A DNA stretch of 64,000 nt from Lottia gigantea (lineage: Eukaryota; Mollusca; Gastropoda; Lottiidae): positions 542,500-606,499 of the forward strand of contig NW_008707048.1 of the NCBI RefSeq assembly GCF_000327385.1, given 5' to 3'. The notes under the pieces were generated by a model, which did not search any database, had not been told where the DNA came from, and saw nothing but the letters and a program-made list of their open reading frames with translations. The translations under genes and the position numbers were made by a program. This document shows positions 30,801 to 39,740 of the stretch, in pieces. Numbering within the stretch: position 1 is the stretch's first letter; every line of letters starts with the position of its first letter.

Positions 30801-33649
30801 ATTAATAGAACATGGGAAAGTAAAACTGGTGTCAAAGCCGGGTACAGAAAAGTCACCGTCAGGTTTTGAAAAGAAAATATCCAAACACACAACAAAGACT
30901 AGGTTTCCAAATAGTGCTGCATCCAAAACGTTCAATCCTTATCATAACTTTAGAAGCAACACGGCATCACCGAGATTCCCAACACAAATTGGTGTAAGAA
31001 AGTCTGGTAATTTTATTGATCATCAAACCGTAACAAAACATCCTTTGGCAGAGCAAAACGACGGGGATATGCTACCTGGTAAACCAGACTTTTCCCGGAC
31101 CTCTCAGTCCATACTCACCGAACAGATGAGTAGGGGACCTCCCCCAAGGACAATAAAAACAGCAAACACAGTTGTACCACCTGGTGAACCAGAACTTTCT
31201 CAGACATCTCAGTCCATACTCACCGTACAGATGAAAAGGGGACAGTCCACAAGGACAACAAAAACAGCAAGCACAGATATGCCACCTGGTGAACAAGATC
31301 TTTCTCAGACCTCTCAGTCCATACTCACCGAAATGATGAATAGGGGACAGTCCACAAAGAGAAGACAAACAGCGAGGGCAGGGATGACAAATGGACTTAG
31401 AGAACACATATATACAACAAAATCAGTGAACAAGATTGGAAAGACTTATCTGGAGCCTGGTATAAAGCAGCAAAAGTCACCAAAAGCCACAAATAGCATA
31501 CACGATACTAGAGACCAAACTGTTGCTACCGAAGCAACTGAAGGTATCAGAGGGGTCAAAAGCATTGAGCATAGTACAGCTTTTCCTGTAACAACCCAGC
31601 ATCAATCACTCCTAACTAAAGAATCCATTAACCGAAGTTCCTACCAAACTACGGATAAAATGCATATCAGCACAAACGCATCCCACCCTCGATCTACATC
31701 TTCTGGTAATGCAGGTGAAGCATCCTTAGAAACAGATAAAAAGGTTACAATAACTTCCAATATCTTCAGATGGATATATGATCTATCCAAATCTTTACCA
31801 GAAATAAATAAACCCGTTTCAAAAACCAATAACACGGTAAATTTAGAAGCACCCAAAATCAAGGACAATGGTATATCTTCGAATGTCATAGACATTAAAG
31901 ATACAAACATACTCAATCCCTTTTTTAACATGTTCTTCAACTTTACCAATACTATTACACCAAAGACAAATCTAACTATTAATCGAACGAAACACATCTC
32001 CGCTAGTGGTGATCCACCACCTGTGGAAGAACTATCAAAGGGATCACCAACTGGTCGTGGATTGCCATCTCAAACTAAAGAGATGTGGAACGAGGGTGTG
32101 GCTGTGCCGTCTCATACAGAAAATGAAGATAACAGGAGAAAAATAAAACAACAAAGCGTTCCTCCCAAAATTCCTAAATCAGAAAGTCTTGAAAAAGATC
32201 GAAGAAAAACTAATAAACCAAAACCTACCTTGAAATCTACAGTTACAGCACAGGAGACAACAACAAGACGCTTAAAGCCGAAGAAAGTACCAAAAACTAC
32301 TTTGAAACCATCCAAATTATTACCGAAAACACATGCAACATCAGAATCCAAAGGAACAAGTTCAAAAACTTTCAACAACGTTACCTCAAAATCATCAAAC
32401 ACACCAAAGGGAAGGTTGGTAATGACATCTAAGCCAGCAGCTACGATTATAACAAAAGTAATGATAACCCATACAGATGAACAATCCACAAAAACAAGAA
32501 GCACCACACAAGCTCGAACTGCAACTACAAAAGAACCAACCACTCCGAAGAAGATACAGCTAACTATTCCACCATGGTTGAAGATCACGACTCAGCTATG
32601 GACTAAAGTAACAGATAAAATAACAACAGTCATTTCCACACAACCGACAACAACAAAAGAGAAAACAACCATACAACCTGAGAAACCCACGTCCAAGAAA
32701 CCAAAACATACCAAAGACAAGAACCCGACAAAGAAACCAACCATGAAAATGCCACAGAAGCCGACAACCAAGAAACCAACTACGAAAAAGCCAAAGAAGA
32801 CGACAACCAAGAAACCCACCACGAAAAAGCCAAAGAAGCCGACAACCAAGAAACCCACAACGAAAAAGCCAAAGAAGCTGACAACCAAGAAACCAACCAC
32901 TAACAAGCCAAAGAAACCGACAACCAAGAAACCAAAGACAAAAGCAACGAAGAAAGTAAAGTTCACAACAACCATATCACCAAAGAAAACGACAAATTCC
33001 ACAACAGCAAAGACGAGACAATCAACGACTAAACGTCTTCCTAGAACGCACAAACCAGTCAATATAACCATCAACATGGATCCAAATTCCAATGATGGTC
33101 CTCGCATAATTGTACCGAATGGAGGTCTCTTTATTCCACAACCCCGGGACTACAACTCGAGTAGTTACGGATATCCGGGGGGTTCAGCACGGCTACAAGT
33201 CCGCAAGATGAACTTTAAGACAGTGTTTAATAGATACTGGCCTGCCATACTTGGTTTAACTGTAGGAACTGTGTTTTTGGTAGCTGCTGTTTTGACGTCT
33301 GTTGCCTGTCGTCAACAAAGGTAAGAAGCATATGATATTTTGTCTGTTTCTAAGAATACTTGAAGCCCGTAGTTCTGCCCTTTAACCCCAAGCTATAATT
33401 CTTGCTAAAATTATGTCATCGGAAAAGAATGATGGTTTTATTATTATAAAATAACATTTCTTACTTTGAGGTGGGTTCACTCGAGATGATATTTCACATA
33501 GAATTTGTCCTTTTTGCAGGTTATACATTAGACGTTCGGGGTGGACGGATATGCCACATCATGTATCTGAACCACCAGATACCAGTGAATACTCTTCTGC
33601 TGCATCTCTTGTCAGTGACGCAACACGATCCTCTATTAGTTTCCCTTGA
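15800..33649 (+). CDS. MNNL-domain transmembrane mucin-like protein (six-exon model)
   Basis: My model joins 15800-15850, 20262-20431, 24879-25002, 25184-25341, 26115-33320 and 33520-33649. All introns are GT...AG, all phases agree, and the total is 2612 codons plus stop. In order: signal peptide (about 1-17); MNNL domain as at the start of Jagged/Serrate/Delta ligands, with a CC-x9-C-x3-C-x5-C pattern; a C2-like second half with EWPTTSSVKMDVFFYD and FKWSVHCF, parallel to the Jagged segment before its DSL domain; then, where DSL should begin, a Thr/Lys/Pro/Ser-rich stalk of about 2350 residues; one transmembrane helix (about 2542-2566); and a Ser-rich tail of about 45 residues. No DSL or EGF domain is present. 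The family domain in Notch ligands binds lipid and contributes to Notch contact. Here a membrane-tethered extracellular ligand, decoy or structural mucin is inferred. Exon 1 is the least certain part. Confidence 0.72.
16857..17010 (+). mobile_element. MITE-like element, family 2 copy
   Basis: Begins TTAAAGGGATAGTGAGGAG, followed by TATGCGTATCGGTGGTAT and GCATCATTCCGATTTTCTG. It shares order and spacing with 7645-7800. The TTAAAGGGA start resembles the family 1 ends. Confidence 0.5.
17155..17530. repeat. Dispersed repeat, second copy of the 717-1150 family
   Basis: TTATGAATTAATTAT, AGACTGGTATTTTTCCAAGT, ATTAGAACACCTCTACTTTC and GCATTTTCATTTTCATAA in the same order as 785-890. No coding capacity; the 84-codon minus frame over it is not a gene. 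Confidence 0.45.
17940..18525. repeat. Minisatellite, 45-bp unit
   Basis: Thirteen copies of the core AATGATAAACCTGCTAGACA with TATAAATGTTGTGAATCTC between; left and right copies have indels. The 45-bp period keeps both strands open (18079-18345 plus, 18061-18291 minus), which I treat as artefact. Confidence 0.9.
18526..19848. other. Intronic stretch without recognised coding sequence
   Basis: It contains a TGACGTCATTATCACAAAAG block (about 18998) of family 2 type. Three weak minus frames (19032-19229, 19352-19546, 19677-19862) show no domain. Confidence 0.35.
19850..20238 (+). mobile_element. MITE-like element, family 1, long copy abutting exon 2
   Basis: Starts near TTAAGGGTCAT, contains GCTAAGCTAATCAG, GTCCAGAATTATCCGCG and the near-palindrome AAAGACGACTCGTCTTTT, and ends GGTCTCTTTAAG. 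These blocks match 63293-63620. The element ends about 24 bp before the exon 2 splice site, so it supplies most of the sequence next to the acceptor. Confidence 0.6.
20262..20431 (+). CDS. Exon 2 of MNNL-mucin gene: MNNL domain
   Basis: The acceptor TATTTTTCAG precedes IDLTSGRGVLTVWLLNYKN, then DGSCCDYAPTGSDTCPDQC and YVMRCIVTGLG. The order (a strand ending in VLTVWLLNYKNVKG, then CC, then three more Cys) parallels the Jagged N-terminus (FELEILSMQNVNGE, NCCGG, C..C..C). It ends in phase 2 at a GTAAAC donor. Confidence 0.8.
20735..20890 (-). mobile_element. MITE-like element, family 2, reversed copy
   Basis: On the minus strand: AGGGTTTTATAGGCAGCGTA, AGCTTCTATTTGCACCATTC and ATTATGACGTCATTATCAC in the order of the copy at 7645-7800. 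Confidence 0.45.
21392..23275 (-). CDS. Ionotropic receptor-type glutamate receptor channel (single exon)
   Basis: A complete 627-codon frame without introns, starting at an ATG with a hydrophobic signal segment (residues 6-27). Residues 30-215 form a short amino-terminal region, about half a classical iGluR ATD. S1 of the ligand-binding domain spans about 217-325 and includes GSWTGLVGDLISQKVDMVIA and AELTVTDDRFKVIDFIFP, which keeps the Thr and Arg of the ligand-binding T-x-x-x-x-R region. M1 is about 340-361, the pore region about 375-393, and M3 about 403-430 with SYVGNLTATLT, a variant of SYTANLAAFLT. S2 is about 435-590, where the usual Gly-Ser/Thr ligand contact is GKGGYV and the acidic ligand contact appears as Asp (LVDPNY). 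M4 is about 596-618. This pattern is typical of protostome ionotropic receptors (chemosensory variants of iGluRs). It lies antisense within intron 2 of the MNNL-mucin gene. The lack of introns suggests a retrocopy origin of the lineage. Confidence 0.88.
   Translation of the reverse strand: MKTDMSVAACFSCFIICILMVELFTLSESQVPKNNCNVHCIKVIENLVKILHWKSIVILFSEDTLLSELVTSLEISHNDTRITLMDIGNMKKTKLKKTLDVCYRISPDGYVLLYSSSIIDFLTVLNSFDVESNKTTDFRLESQWIVVNDNPENTAIVKFEWQLRHVLILQWKQNFRELLTIVETQNIVKLACSDYSKDCSVRDIFPNLNYKLDRRHLKIGTIYSYNTIHMIEKGMEINSFNRELVKLTSIIAQILNFTYTIVQPEDKEFGREVNGSWTGLVGDLISQKVDMVIAELTVTDDRFKVIDFIFPAFHIQKMGILLKKSGHMETKWIKLFRPLQSAVYICLIEISIFLGILFYVIDSRICQSASRIRVVRILSSITNMVGFLSMNANGLRSRNDASRILIAFLWMFSIVISASYVGNLTATLTETVETMPFNSLEKLAPLSDWKWGIGKGGYVHEQLASATSAPYKQIWEGIIKFNETDPTVLDVDYNRHIAKVLNSNVNENYAFILVDPNYALLSSNHCLFGVVESVLSTLSAAITVPKNSYLQKHVKKTMMALSDNGFLQRFVDNVYKDQQPNMCKIPAERRPMQLNDLYGLILVFLVGVLSAVLVLLCECYFKNRSTI
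24879..25341 (+). CDS. Exons 3 and 4 of MNNL-mucin gene: C2-like part
   Basis: Exon 3 (24879-25002) follows CTCTTTCAG and reads ANDHVFLFHRPIKYDSND to FDEWPTT. Exon 4 (25184-25341) follows CGTTTTAG and reads SSVKMDVFFYDYDDFDHTT to GNRQMDKT, ending at GTAAAT. The EWP motif then alternating hydrophobics, and the later block leading to a Trp/Cys strand in exon 5, match the second half of the Notch-ligand N-terminal module. Phases are 2, 0 and 2 in succession. Confidence 0.78.
25342..26114 (+). other. Intron 4 of MNNL-mucin gene
   Basis: GTAAAT donor to TATTTTCAG acceptor, 773 bp, phase 2. It contains the 34-bp foldback; the rest is unremarkable AT-rich sequence. Confidence 0.65.
25443..25579. 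repeat. Perfect 34-bp inverted repeat (foldback) in intron 4
   Basis: Arms 25443-25476 and 25546-25579 are exact reverse complements (starting AATAAACTGTTACCCTATGG), separated by 69 bp; one mismatch then three more pairs extend inward. In RNA this would form a long stem. It is probably a young foldback or MITE relic, since older elements nearby are diverged. Confidence 0.85.
26115..33320 (+). CDS. Exon 5 of MNNL-mucin gene: giant mucin-like exon with TM segment
   Basis: A single 7.2 kb open exon between acceptor TATTTTCAG and donor GTAAGA. It begins LEFKWSVHCFGTNDCLKPPP, closing the C2-like domain, then becomes low-complexity, Thr/Lys/Pro/Ser/Asn-rich and strongly basic. Visible substructure: about ten degenerate 20-residue repeats with (K)SKTTNV..PDHVKNDIIK character (27700-28330); three 35-residue repeats around SQTSQSILT (31075-31389); a recurrent SPFSPNP-like motif; twin LPTHGYFAFTR/LPSHRYFAYTR motifs; and a KKPTTKKPKKPTTKKP tract (32755-32945). 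A hydrophobic stretch (AILGLTVGTVFLVAAVLTS) sits near the end. Many Thr clusters and NxS/T sequons predict heavy glycosylation. Long frames on the minus strand here are antisense shadows. Confidence 0.85.
31075..31389 (+). repeat. Three 105-bp coding repeats inside exon 5
   Basis: Three in-frame tandem units of 35 codons, each starting PGxxxxSxTSQSILTxxM and containing RGxxT near the middle. They are more similar to one another than the rest of the stalk, indicating recent internal duplication within the mucin-like region. Confidence 0.85.
33520..33649 (+). CDS. Exon 6 of MNNL-mucin gene: cytoplasmic tail
   Basis: After an intron of 199 bp with acceptor CCTTTTTGCAG, the phase-2 junction gives R then LYIRRSGWTDMPHHVSEPPD and a Ser-rich end finishing SISFP and stop TGA (33647-33649). 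The RxxYIRR-type basic stretch just inside the membrane fits a stop-transfer signal. An AATAAA is found about 420 bp on (34070). Confidence 0.75.
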
Positions 33650-34069
33650 TAGATTCAGGACTGTAAATTTAACAAATCTTCAGTGTACGTTTTATTATAA
33701 CATAATGTTACTAGTTGATCTGGGTGAGTGAAGTAAGACATAATGCGGTAACATCTTTTATCGTGGGTGACTTCACATGTACCGGGAACATAGTATGTGA
33801 GTAGTTTTATAGATGTGATCGAAAGTTCTTGGACCACCAGACCTTTGAAACTAAAATATTAAGTACATTAGAGTCTACAAGTAGTAAGACGATGAAATGA
33901 GGTGGTATTGGTGGCGTTCCTTAGTTTTTGAGGGTCAAACAACTATGGATTTCAACAAAGGTTTCTGGAATCAATCTGGCTTAATCTTTGTATTCAGTTG
34001 CTATGAAATGATCTATAAAGGTAACCTGTACATTTTACTTTAATTTATTGATTCAATGATTATCCGATG

Positions 34070-34075
34070 AATAAA
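34070..34075 (+). promoter_or_regulatory. Candidate polyadenylation signal of MNNL-mucin gene
   Basis: AATAAA about 420 bp after the stop. Further AATAAA hexamers occur at 34524 and 35127, so the true 3' end is not decided. Confidence 0.3.
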
Positions 34076-34599
34076 ATCTAGCTCATCTTACGCCTTTTTC
34101 AAATCTAGAACTTAACTATTGACTTTTTCAACGTAAGTATAATATAAATACTCTGCCTGGTATCTTTCATATCGATGATACTTATATTTCTGAAGGTATT
34201 TTCGAACAATAGGTGCCTTATGAATGTATTTTTATCAATTCTTACAGTGTAGCTACTTCATCAATAGCATTAATCTCGACAACTTAATGTGAAATATCTG
34301 ATACTAAATTACATGTATATTATGACAGCACATTGTGAACGATTCTGTTGATATTACCAAAGATAAAAGGGCCCTTTTTGAAATGGTGAAGTTTTGTTCT
34401 CTTACTTCATCGAGCGGACCTAATTTTAACTGTATGCTTTTCAGAACGATATCGTAAATTTAGGTCTATCTTCTGGCAAGTATTTAAGCGACTGTATTAT
34501 CTTGCGATCTGAACACCAAAAATAATAAAGTTAATGTTGATTGTATAAAATTTTCTTGCATTTGCAGACCATTATGTCTTAATTTGAACCTTTTCTAGT

Positions 34600-34930
34600 C
34601 AAATATTAATCGAGACCGCCTATCCTGAACCTCGTGGCGGCGTCAGTGAGGGTACGGAGAAGGGTTTGCACCCCCTATTTTACCCCCACTTTATTTTTGA
34701 TAAATTAGAAAGTATGTTTTTAATACGTTTTGCCCCAAATTATGTATCTGAATGCACCAAATCAATTCAATTTTCGAAAATTTTCTTGTGAGGAAATGAG
34801 AGGCTTGTGATTATGTCGATTCCACAGAGTTGCAGCATTTTGAATTTCAGTTGCCCCCCGTTGAGTCAGTCCGCCCCCTATTTGTACCCCCAGTCTCGGG
34901 AGGCTATATCCACCATTGATTACTTATATA
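34600..34930. repeat. Dispersed repeat, second copy of the 1-130 family
   Basis: GCATTTTGAATTTCAG, TTGAGTCAGTCCGCCCCC, TTTGTACCCCCAG and TCGGGAGGCT correspond to 30-105. This copy has extra left sequence with GGCGTCAGTGAGGGTACGG. Class unknown. Confidence 0.5.
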
Positions 34931-36546
34931 CATATCTCAATGAATTGCAGATTGAAGTACAGGTTTTTTCTAGCATTTCGAAACATGTTCCTGTTGTTAG
35001 ACATTTATTGCGAAACTACAGTAGAGCTTCACCTGCCGCTTCCTGTTATATGCGATGCCGTGTATAAAACATTTTTCTACTCGGAAATTGCTATATTTTT
35101 AAAAACAATTTGAACAATCCCACTTTAATAAAAGGAAATAGTATTGTATTTTTATATGTTTATTGTATATTAATGATGTAATATAGATAAGTGTATTATT
35201 ATATCATAGGGTAGGGTAGATTTCCAAACCAACAAAGAGGTAGTCGCCACAAAATGGAAGTTTACACAATATGTAATTTTATCCTGGGTGTATGTTTAAT
35301 CAAACCAAGCACGAAAAAAAGCCAAAAAAAAAAAAAACAAACAAAAATACACAAACCGGAAGAGACTTTCAAAAGTGTTATTTATTTGTATTTTGTGGTT
35401 GAATATACAACTTAATGACGGGATACAGATATGTAATATTTATTTTCAAGCTTATGTAGTTTTAACGTCTTTCAATAACAGTCCTGCAAAATCTTCTTTT
35501 TTTTTCCTTTTCGTATCTTAAAGTTTCGAGCCCATGAAATTCCGAATATACGATATTCATATCTTTGATGCAATTTGTTGGTTTGTTTATTTCTCTCCCA
35601 CATAATTTTTGTACAGTCTGCTTGGCTTTTGGTTTATGCTAAGTGTTAGCTAATTTTCGTGTGTAGATACCCAAATGCATCAGACTTACCTTTTCTGGTT
35701 TCCGTTGTCATTTCAACCAACTTCAATGGTCCTCTCACATAGATACAAATGTGTATGAGCTCTGTGGCATCCCGATGTAAGTAAGTTTGGGACATATCTG
35801 GAACACGTATATATTTTGAACTTATGAAATTGCGGCTCTAGATAATACGTTTTTTCTTTGGTGAGTTTCTCGACTTAAGATCGAAGGTGTGTGAGATAAC
35901 CTTCTGAAAACAATGAAACAAAATGTCTCAAATATTTACTTGGTATTTTTGTAGTTTTTCAAACATTTTCTGTATATATTATATAATGTTGCATGTATTC
36001 CACTTAGCACAAAAGCACCATTTCGTTTCCCTATTTCTTTTCACTAACTTTTTTTAAACATTGAAATGTATGTATCTATTTATGTAGTTACCTTATAAAA
36101 TTAAGTTCAAATAGATTCTTTAAATGAAAACCTTATCTTTGTAAATGTCAATCAATAAATCATTGCAAAGAAATAGTTATAAAATCTGAACTTAAAGCTT
36201 TCATATCCTAAAAATACATATGTCCCTTTCTTTTGGCCCGTCGTGACTTTTGCTCAAAAGGATTAATTGGCTCATCGTCCAGTTAATCTTATGGTATTCG
36301 GCAAAATATTTATCAAGATTATGAATTTTATTCTTATAATTACATGATAGCTTTAAATACATGTAAATCATTGATAATGACGACAATAGAGAACTATGGA
36401 ACATGTTTTTGTCTTGCTTGTTTGTTTATTGCTATGTATAAAACTCTATTGTAGCTGTGTTAATTGGTCTCTCTGATTGTATTTGTAACTGATTTCAATA
36501 AATTTTTCAATCAAACTGATGTTTTTTGATAAAACAGCAATAAGTG

Positions 36547-36570
36547 ATTATTATTATTATTATTATTATA
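36547..36570. repeat. (ATT)8 microsatellite
   Basis: Eight uninterrupted ATT units. Confidence 0.95.
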
Positions 36571-37925
36571 CCAGTCCAGTAGGCAATAACTTGCTGAATT
36601 TGATATACATCTAGCTTCTAATAGATATTTAAATCATTATCGGCTACTGCGGCAGAAATATTGTGCACATATTCTACGAGGTTTTTCCGACTGTCTTTAA
36701 GTTCTATGGTTCTACCCTGTTACTATCGATTAACCAGAGTTAATTAATTTGTTTTCACAATTTCATCATTTTCAAGCGCTACAACCGACTGAGTTTGTAG
36801 TTTTATTGACAGCTTTTACATTACAATATAATACTTTAACATGGTATCGTTTATTTAATTACCTTCAGATAATTAACCCTGGATGATTTCAATAATAGAT
36901 ATAGTCCACGGTTCAATAACTATACGATTGGTGAGAAATAATACCAGCTTAACTGGTTTTATCACATACACTTAAATCACGAACGGACAGTATTAAATGG
37001 ATTTAGTTGTCATAGTATTTTCTTGATATCAGGACCGTAAATAGGATTGTTTATCACATCTAACCATTGCTATCACAACACGATATTCTAGTCGTTAATC
37101 TAGATTGGTAGAGACAAATTATAGCGAGAAAAAGCCTTAATACTTAAACGCAAGATTCCCAATAGCATGTTTAGTATCTGATAGTCTAGTCTCAGGGCTG
37201 AGTTAATGTCCAAATGGTCGATCAAACGTGATAGTTAGCAGAGCACGGGTGAAAATTAATGCTTCTGCAGCTGTTTCACCGCTTCCAAATATAGACACTT
37301 TGGTCGAAATGAAGTATATTCACAAAGCAAGAACGACTAAACAACAAAAGAGTTAAGCCCCCTGCCATTTTACTATGTTTCAAACATCACCTGAAAACAG
37401 TAAGATTTAAATTGATTTAAGATCTATCTATTGAGAAAGCAAATATTTATTTTTGTATTTGTACAGATTTTATAACCATTGTTTAGCTATACAGACATCA
37501 AATTAACTCTAACTGGGGGTGTGTTTAGTTCTAGAAGATCATCAGGAACCTCATGTAACGTTCTGTAGTTGGTCTGAAATCCAACCGGAACCATGGCGCA
37601 GTAAAGATATTCCTCATATTGTAAAGTTCCAAAACAATTAAATTTAGATGAATATTCGAGTCAATATTATGGAATCTCTTTTTCACAACACGAAGCAAAC
37701 AAAACGCAAAAAAAGATGTGAAAACATCATTTCATAATATCGATGGTTGTTTTTTGGGTTGGTTGGTTGGTATTTCACCAAAGTACTTTGTTAACAATCC
37801 TTTGTCTTTTGTCTCGGTAATGATAATTGACTGTGAATAATTGTTGAGCTCAACTGTATCATTTTACATTATTTATGTATATCCGTTGAACATTTTGTTT
37901 TACCTGGCAGATAATTATGAGATCT

Positions 37926-39140
37926 CTACTGGGTACATATTGGTCTTGTCGCACTCTCCATTTGTGGTTGGTTAAAAGGATCAGCTTCCAGAACAATATG
38001 ACTTTCGGGTTTACATCCTGCACATCCTTTGCCACATACTCCAGTTATTTCTCTGTTTTCAGTAACGTAGATATCCATGACAGCATCGTGATTATCTTGG
38101 ACCCAGATGACATCGGTTTGAATCAGAAATCCAGTACCTTCAAGGTTGATCTCAAACCTTCCCAAAAGGCTACATGTTGTGTCTACAGGAAGGCAGTCAG
38201 CAGATATCCCGTAGCCAATTTGGGTATAGTTTGTCCATGTAAAGGTAAAGTCTTCGCGTAGAACTCGAGCAGTCCGTGGTGCGAATGCTATCTTTTGGAA
38301 ATTGGTATATCCTAGCTGTTCCTGAGCGATCTTGGTCGTACTAGCTTGAACTGGAGAACAGTTAGAATCATGAAGGTATATACTACGTGAAGAAAAGTTG
38401 TTCTCTACCAGAGTGATGTAAGCAGTTGGATCAGTATCTAGTTTACCACAATACAATTTCACCATAGCCCCATTTAATGCTGGTGGATACAGCCAGTACT
38501 CACCATCACTATATAATGTATTGCAAGAGTCCTTCAAATATCGACAATTAGGTATTTCTTGATATGGATGACAGGTGAAGACGGACCAGCTGCCATTGGA
38601 GAGACATGAAACGGCATCAGTGCTATAGTAGCCAAATTTACAAGGCTTTTCAACAGCTTCTCCGAAATTGTGTATCTTTGAATTGAATGTTTGTGGGTCT
38701 GCGTTCGGGATTCCAGAACCATAGCATCCAATGATGTTACACCTGTAACCAATCTCAAGAGATTCACATAAGCTCTCTTGTGAACACATATGATTTTCAC
38801 AATTTCCAAGGTGCACATGTGGCCAAATTTGAGCATTGACAGTCAAATAACTAGGAGCATTTTGCAGAGTTTCAGAATTGACATCGGTAGAGATTAATTC
38901 ACATGTGCCATTTGAGTTGACAAAGTTGATGGAAAGACACATGGAGTTTGACCGACACATGTGAATGCATTGTAACAAACCAAGAGGAGCCTGTGTCCAA
39001 AATGATTTCGACGATGACCGTTTCCCTTCATAGATCTGTTGATCAAAATTTTGTACATTTCCACACATTTGACCAGTAGACCGGGCATAGATATTCAAAA
39101 ATACATACAGAAAGCATAGCTTATATGTAAACATTGTCAT
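37926..39140 (-). CDS. Secreted PAN/EGF-like/sushi/GON-domain protein
   Basis: A single-exon frame of 404 codons starting with a true ATG and a signal peptide (FTYKLCFLYVFLNIYARSTG, residues 4-23). Residues 26-100 have the Cys spacing and hydrophobic strands of a PAN/apple domain (LLQCIHMCRSNSMCLSINF). Residues 114-134 are a small EGF-like Cys cluster (NCENHMCSQESLCESLEIGY). Residues 139-190 form a sushi/CCP module with the CxxGY...C..NGSW...C pattern. Residues 199-385 are a GON domain: DGEYWLYPPALNGAMVKLYC early, then GRFEINLEGTGFLI, VIWVQDNHDAV and VCGKGCAGCKPESH. GON was defined at the C-terminus of ADAMTS9/20/GON-1, metalloproteases needed for cell migration and ER-Golgi traffic. Here it sits without protease or thrombospondin repeats. 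A binding or matrix role is inferred. The protein ends only about 20 residues after the GON domain. Confidence 0.85.
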   Translation of the reverse strand: MTMFTYKLCFLYVFLNIYARSTGQMCGNVQNFDQQIYEGKRSSSKSFWTQAPLGLLQCIHMCRSNSMCLSINFVNSNGTCELISTDVNSETLQNAPSYLTVNAQIWPHVHLGNCENHMCSQESLCESLEIGYRCNIIGCYGSGIPNADPQTFNSKIHNFGEAVEKPCKFGYYSTDAVSCLSNGSWSVFTCHPYQEIPNCRYLKDSCNTLYSDGEYWLYPPALNGAMVKLYCGKLDTDPTAYITLVENNFSSRSIYLHDSNCSPVQASTTKIAQEQLGYTNFQKIAFAPRTARVLREDFTFTWTNYTQIGYGISADCLPVDTTCSLLGRFEINLEGTGFLIQTDVIWVQDNHDAVMDIYVTENREITGVCGKGCAGCKPESHIVLEADPFNQPQMESATRPICTQ

Positions 39141-39389
39141 TCTGTATTCTTTAAACGTTTCACAGTTTCAATGTATACAAGAACATTCATATAACACATT
39201 CAAAATCTCTATAGTGGTAGTGTAGTTTATCTAAGAATGGTTATTATTGAAAGCGTTGAACATTGATGGGGGCATGACTACATATATGCAAAATGTTAGG
39301 GTTTATAAAATCCATATTGTAGATAACGTAACAGAGTGCAATGATCTAGGGTACAAATTCTATAGAACGTTTGAAGTTCTAGAGATGGT

Positions 39390-39740
39390 TCAGAAAGCAA
39401 ATTGTTTACATCGCCATTGCTAGCAAGGGGTTCAGAATCAAAATCGTTTACAATTTCACTACTAGCGAAGGTTCAGAATCAAAATTGTTTACAACGTCCA
39501 CTTCAATCGATGATTCAGAATCCAAATGGTTTACAACGTTTACAGCTTTTTGACAACGTCGAGAATCAAAATCGTTTACAATTTCACTACTAGCGAAGGT
39601 TCAGAATCAAAAACGTTTACAATCGCTCACAGATAAAAAAATATATAAACTGTTCACAGCGAACTAAGATTCCCAATTCACACTGTTCACATCTAAAGTG
39701 TTTACAAGGTTTACAGGTTCAGAAACAAATTCAATATATC
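39390..39740. repeat. Degenerate tandem repeat upstream of the GON gene
   Basis: Recurring GTTCAGAATCAAAATCGTTT plus ACAATTTCACTACTAGCGAA blocks at irregular spacing, 250-600 bp upstream of the GON protein's ATG. Two copies (39430-39480 and 39555-39605) are nearly identical. Confidence 0.7.

Larger units (their letters stand above)
33650..37925. other. Intergenic region between MNNL-mucin and GON genes
   Basis: Holds a dispersed repeat (about 34600-34930), an A-rich run at 35317-35345, an (ATT)8 microsatellite at 36547-36570 and several AATAAA hexamers. A TTTATT at 37446 (AATAAA on the minus strand) could serve the GON gene. No coding sequence is supported. Confidence 0.4.

Noticed and set aside
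32592-33107. Minus frame of 171 codons, very hydrophobic, resembling a membrane protein
   Set aside because: Antisense of the KKPTTKKP tract of the mucin-like exon; Lys/Thr/Pro codons read backwards as Phe/Val/Gly. Other minus frames within 26573-32588 are rejected for the same reason.
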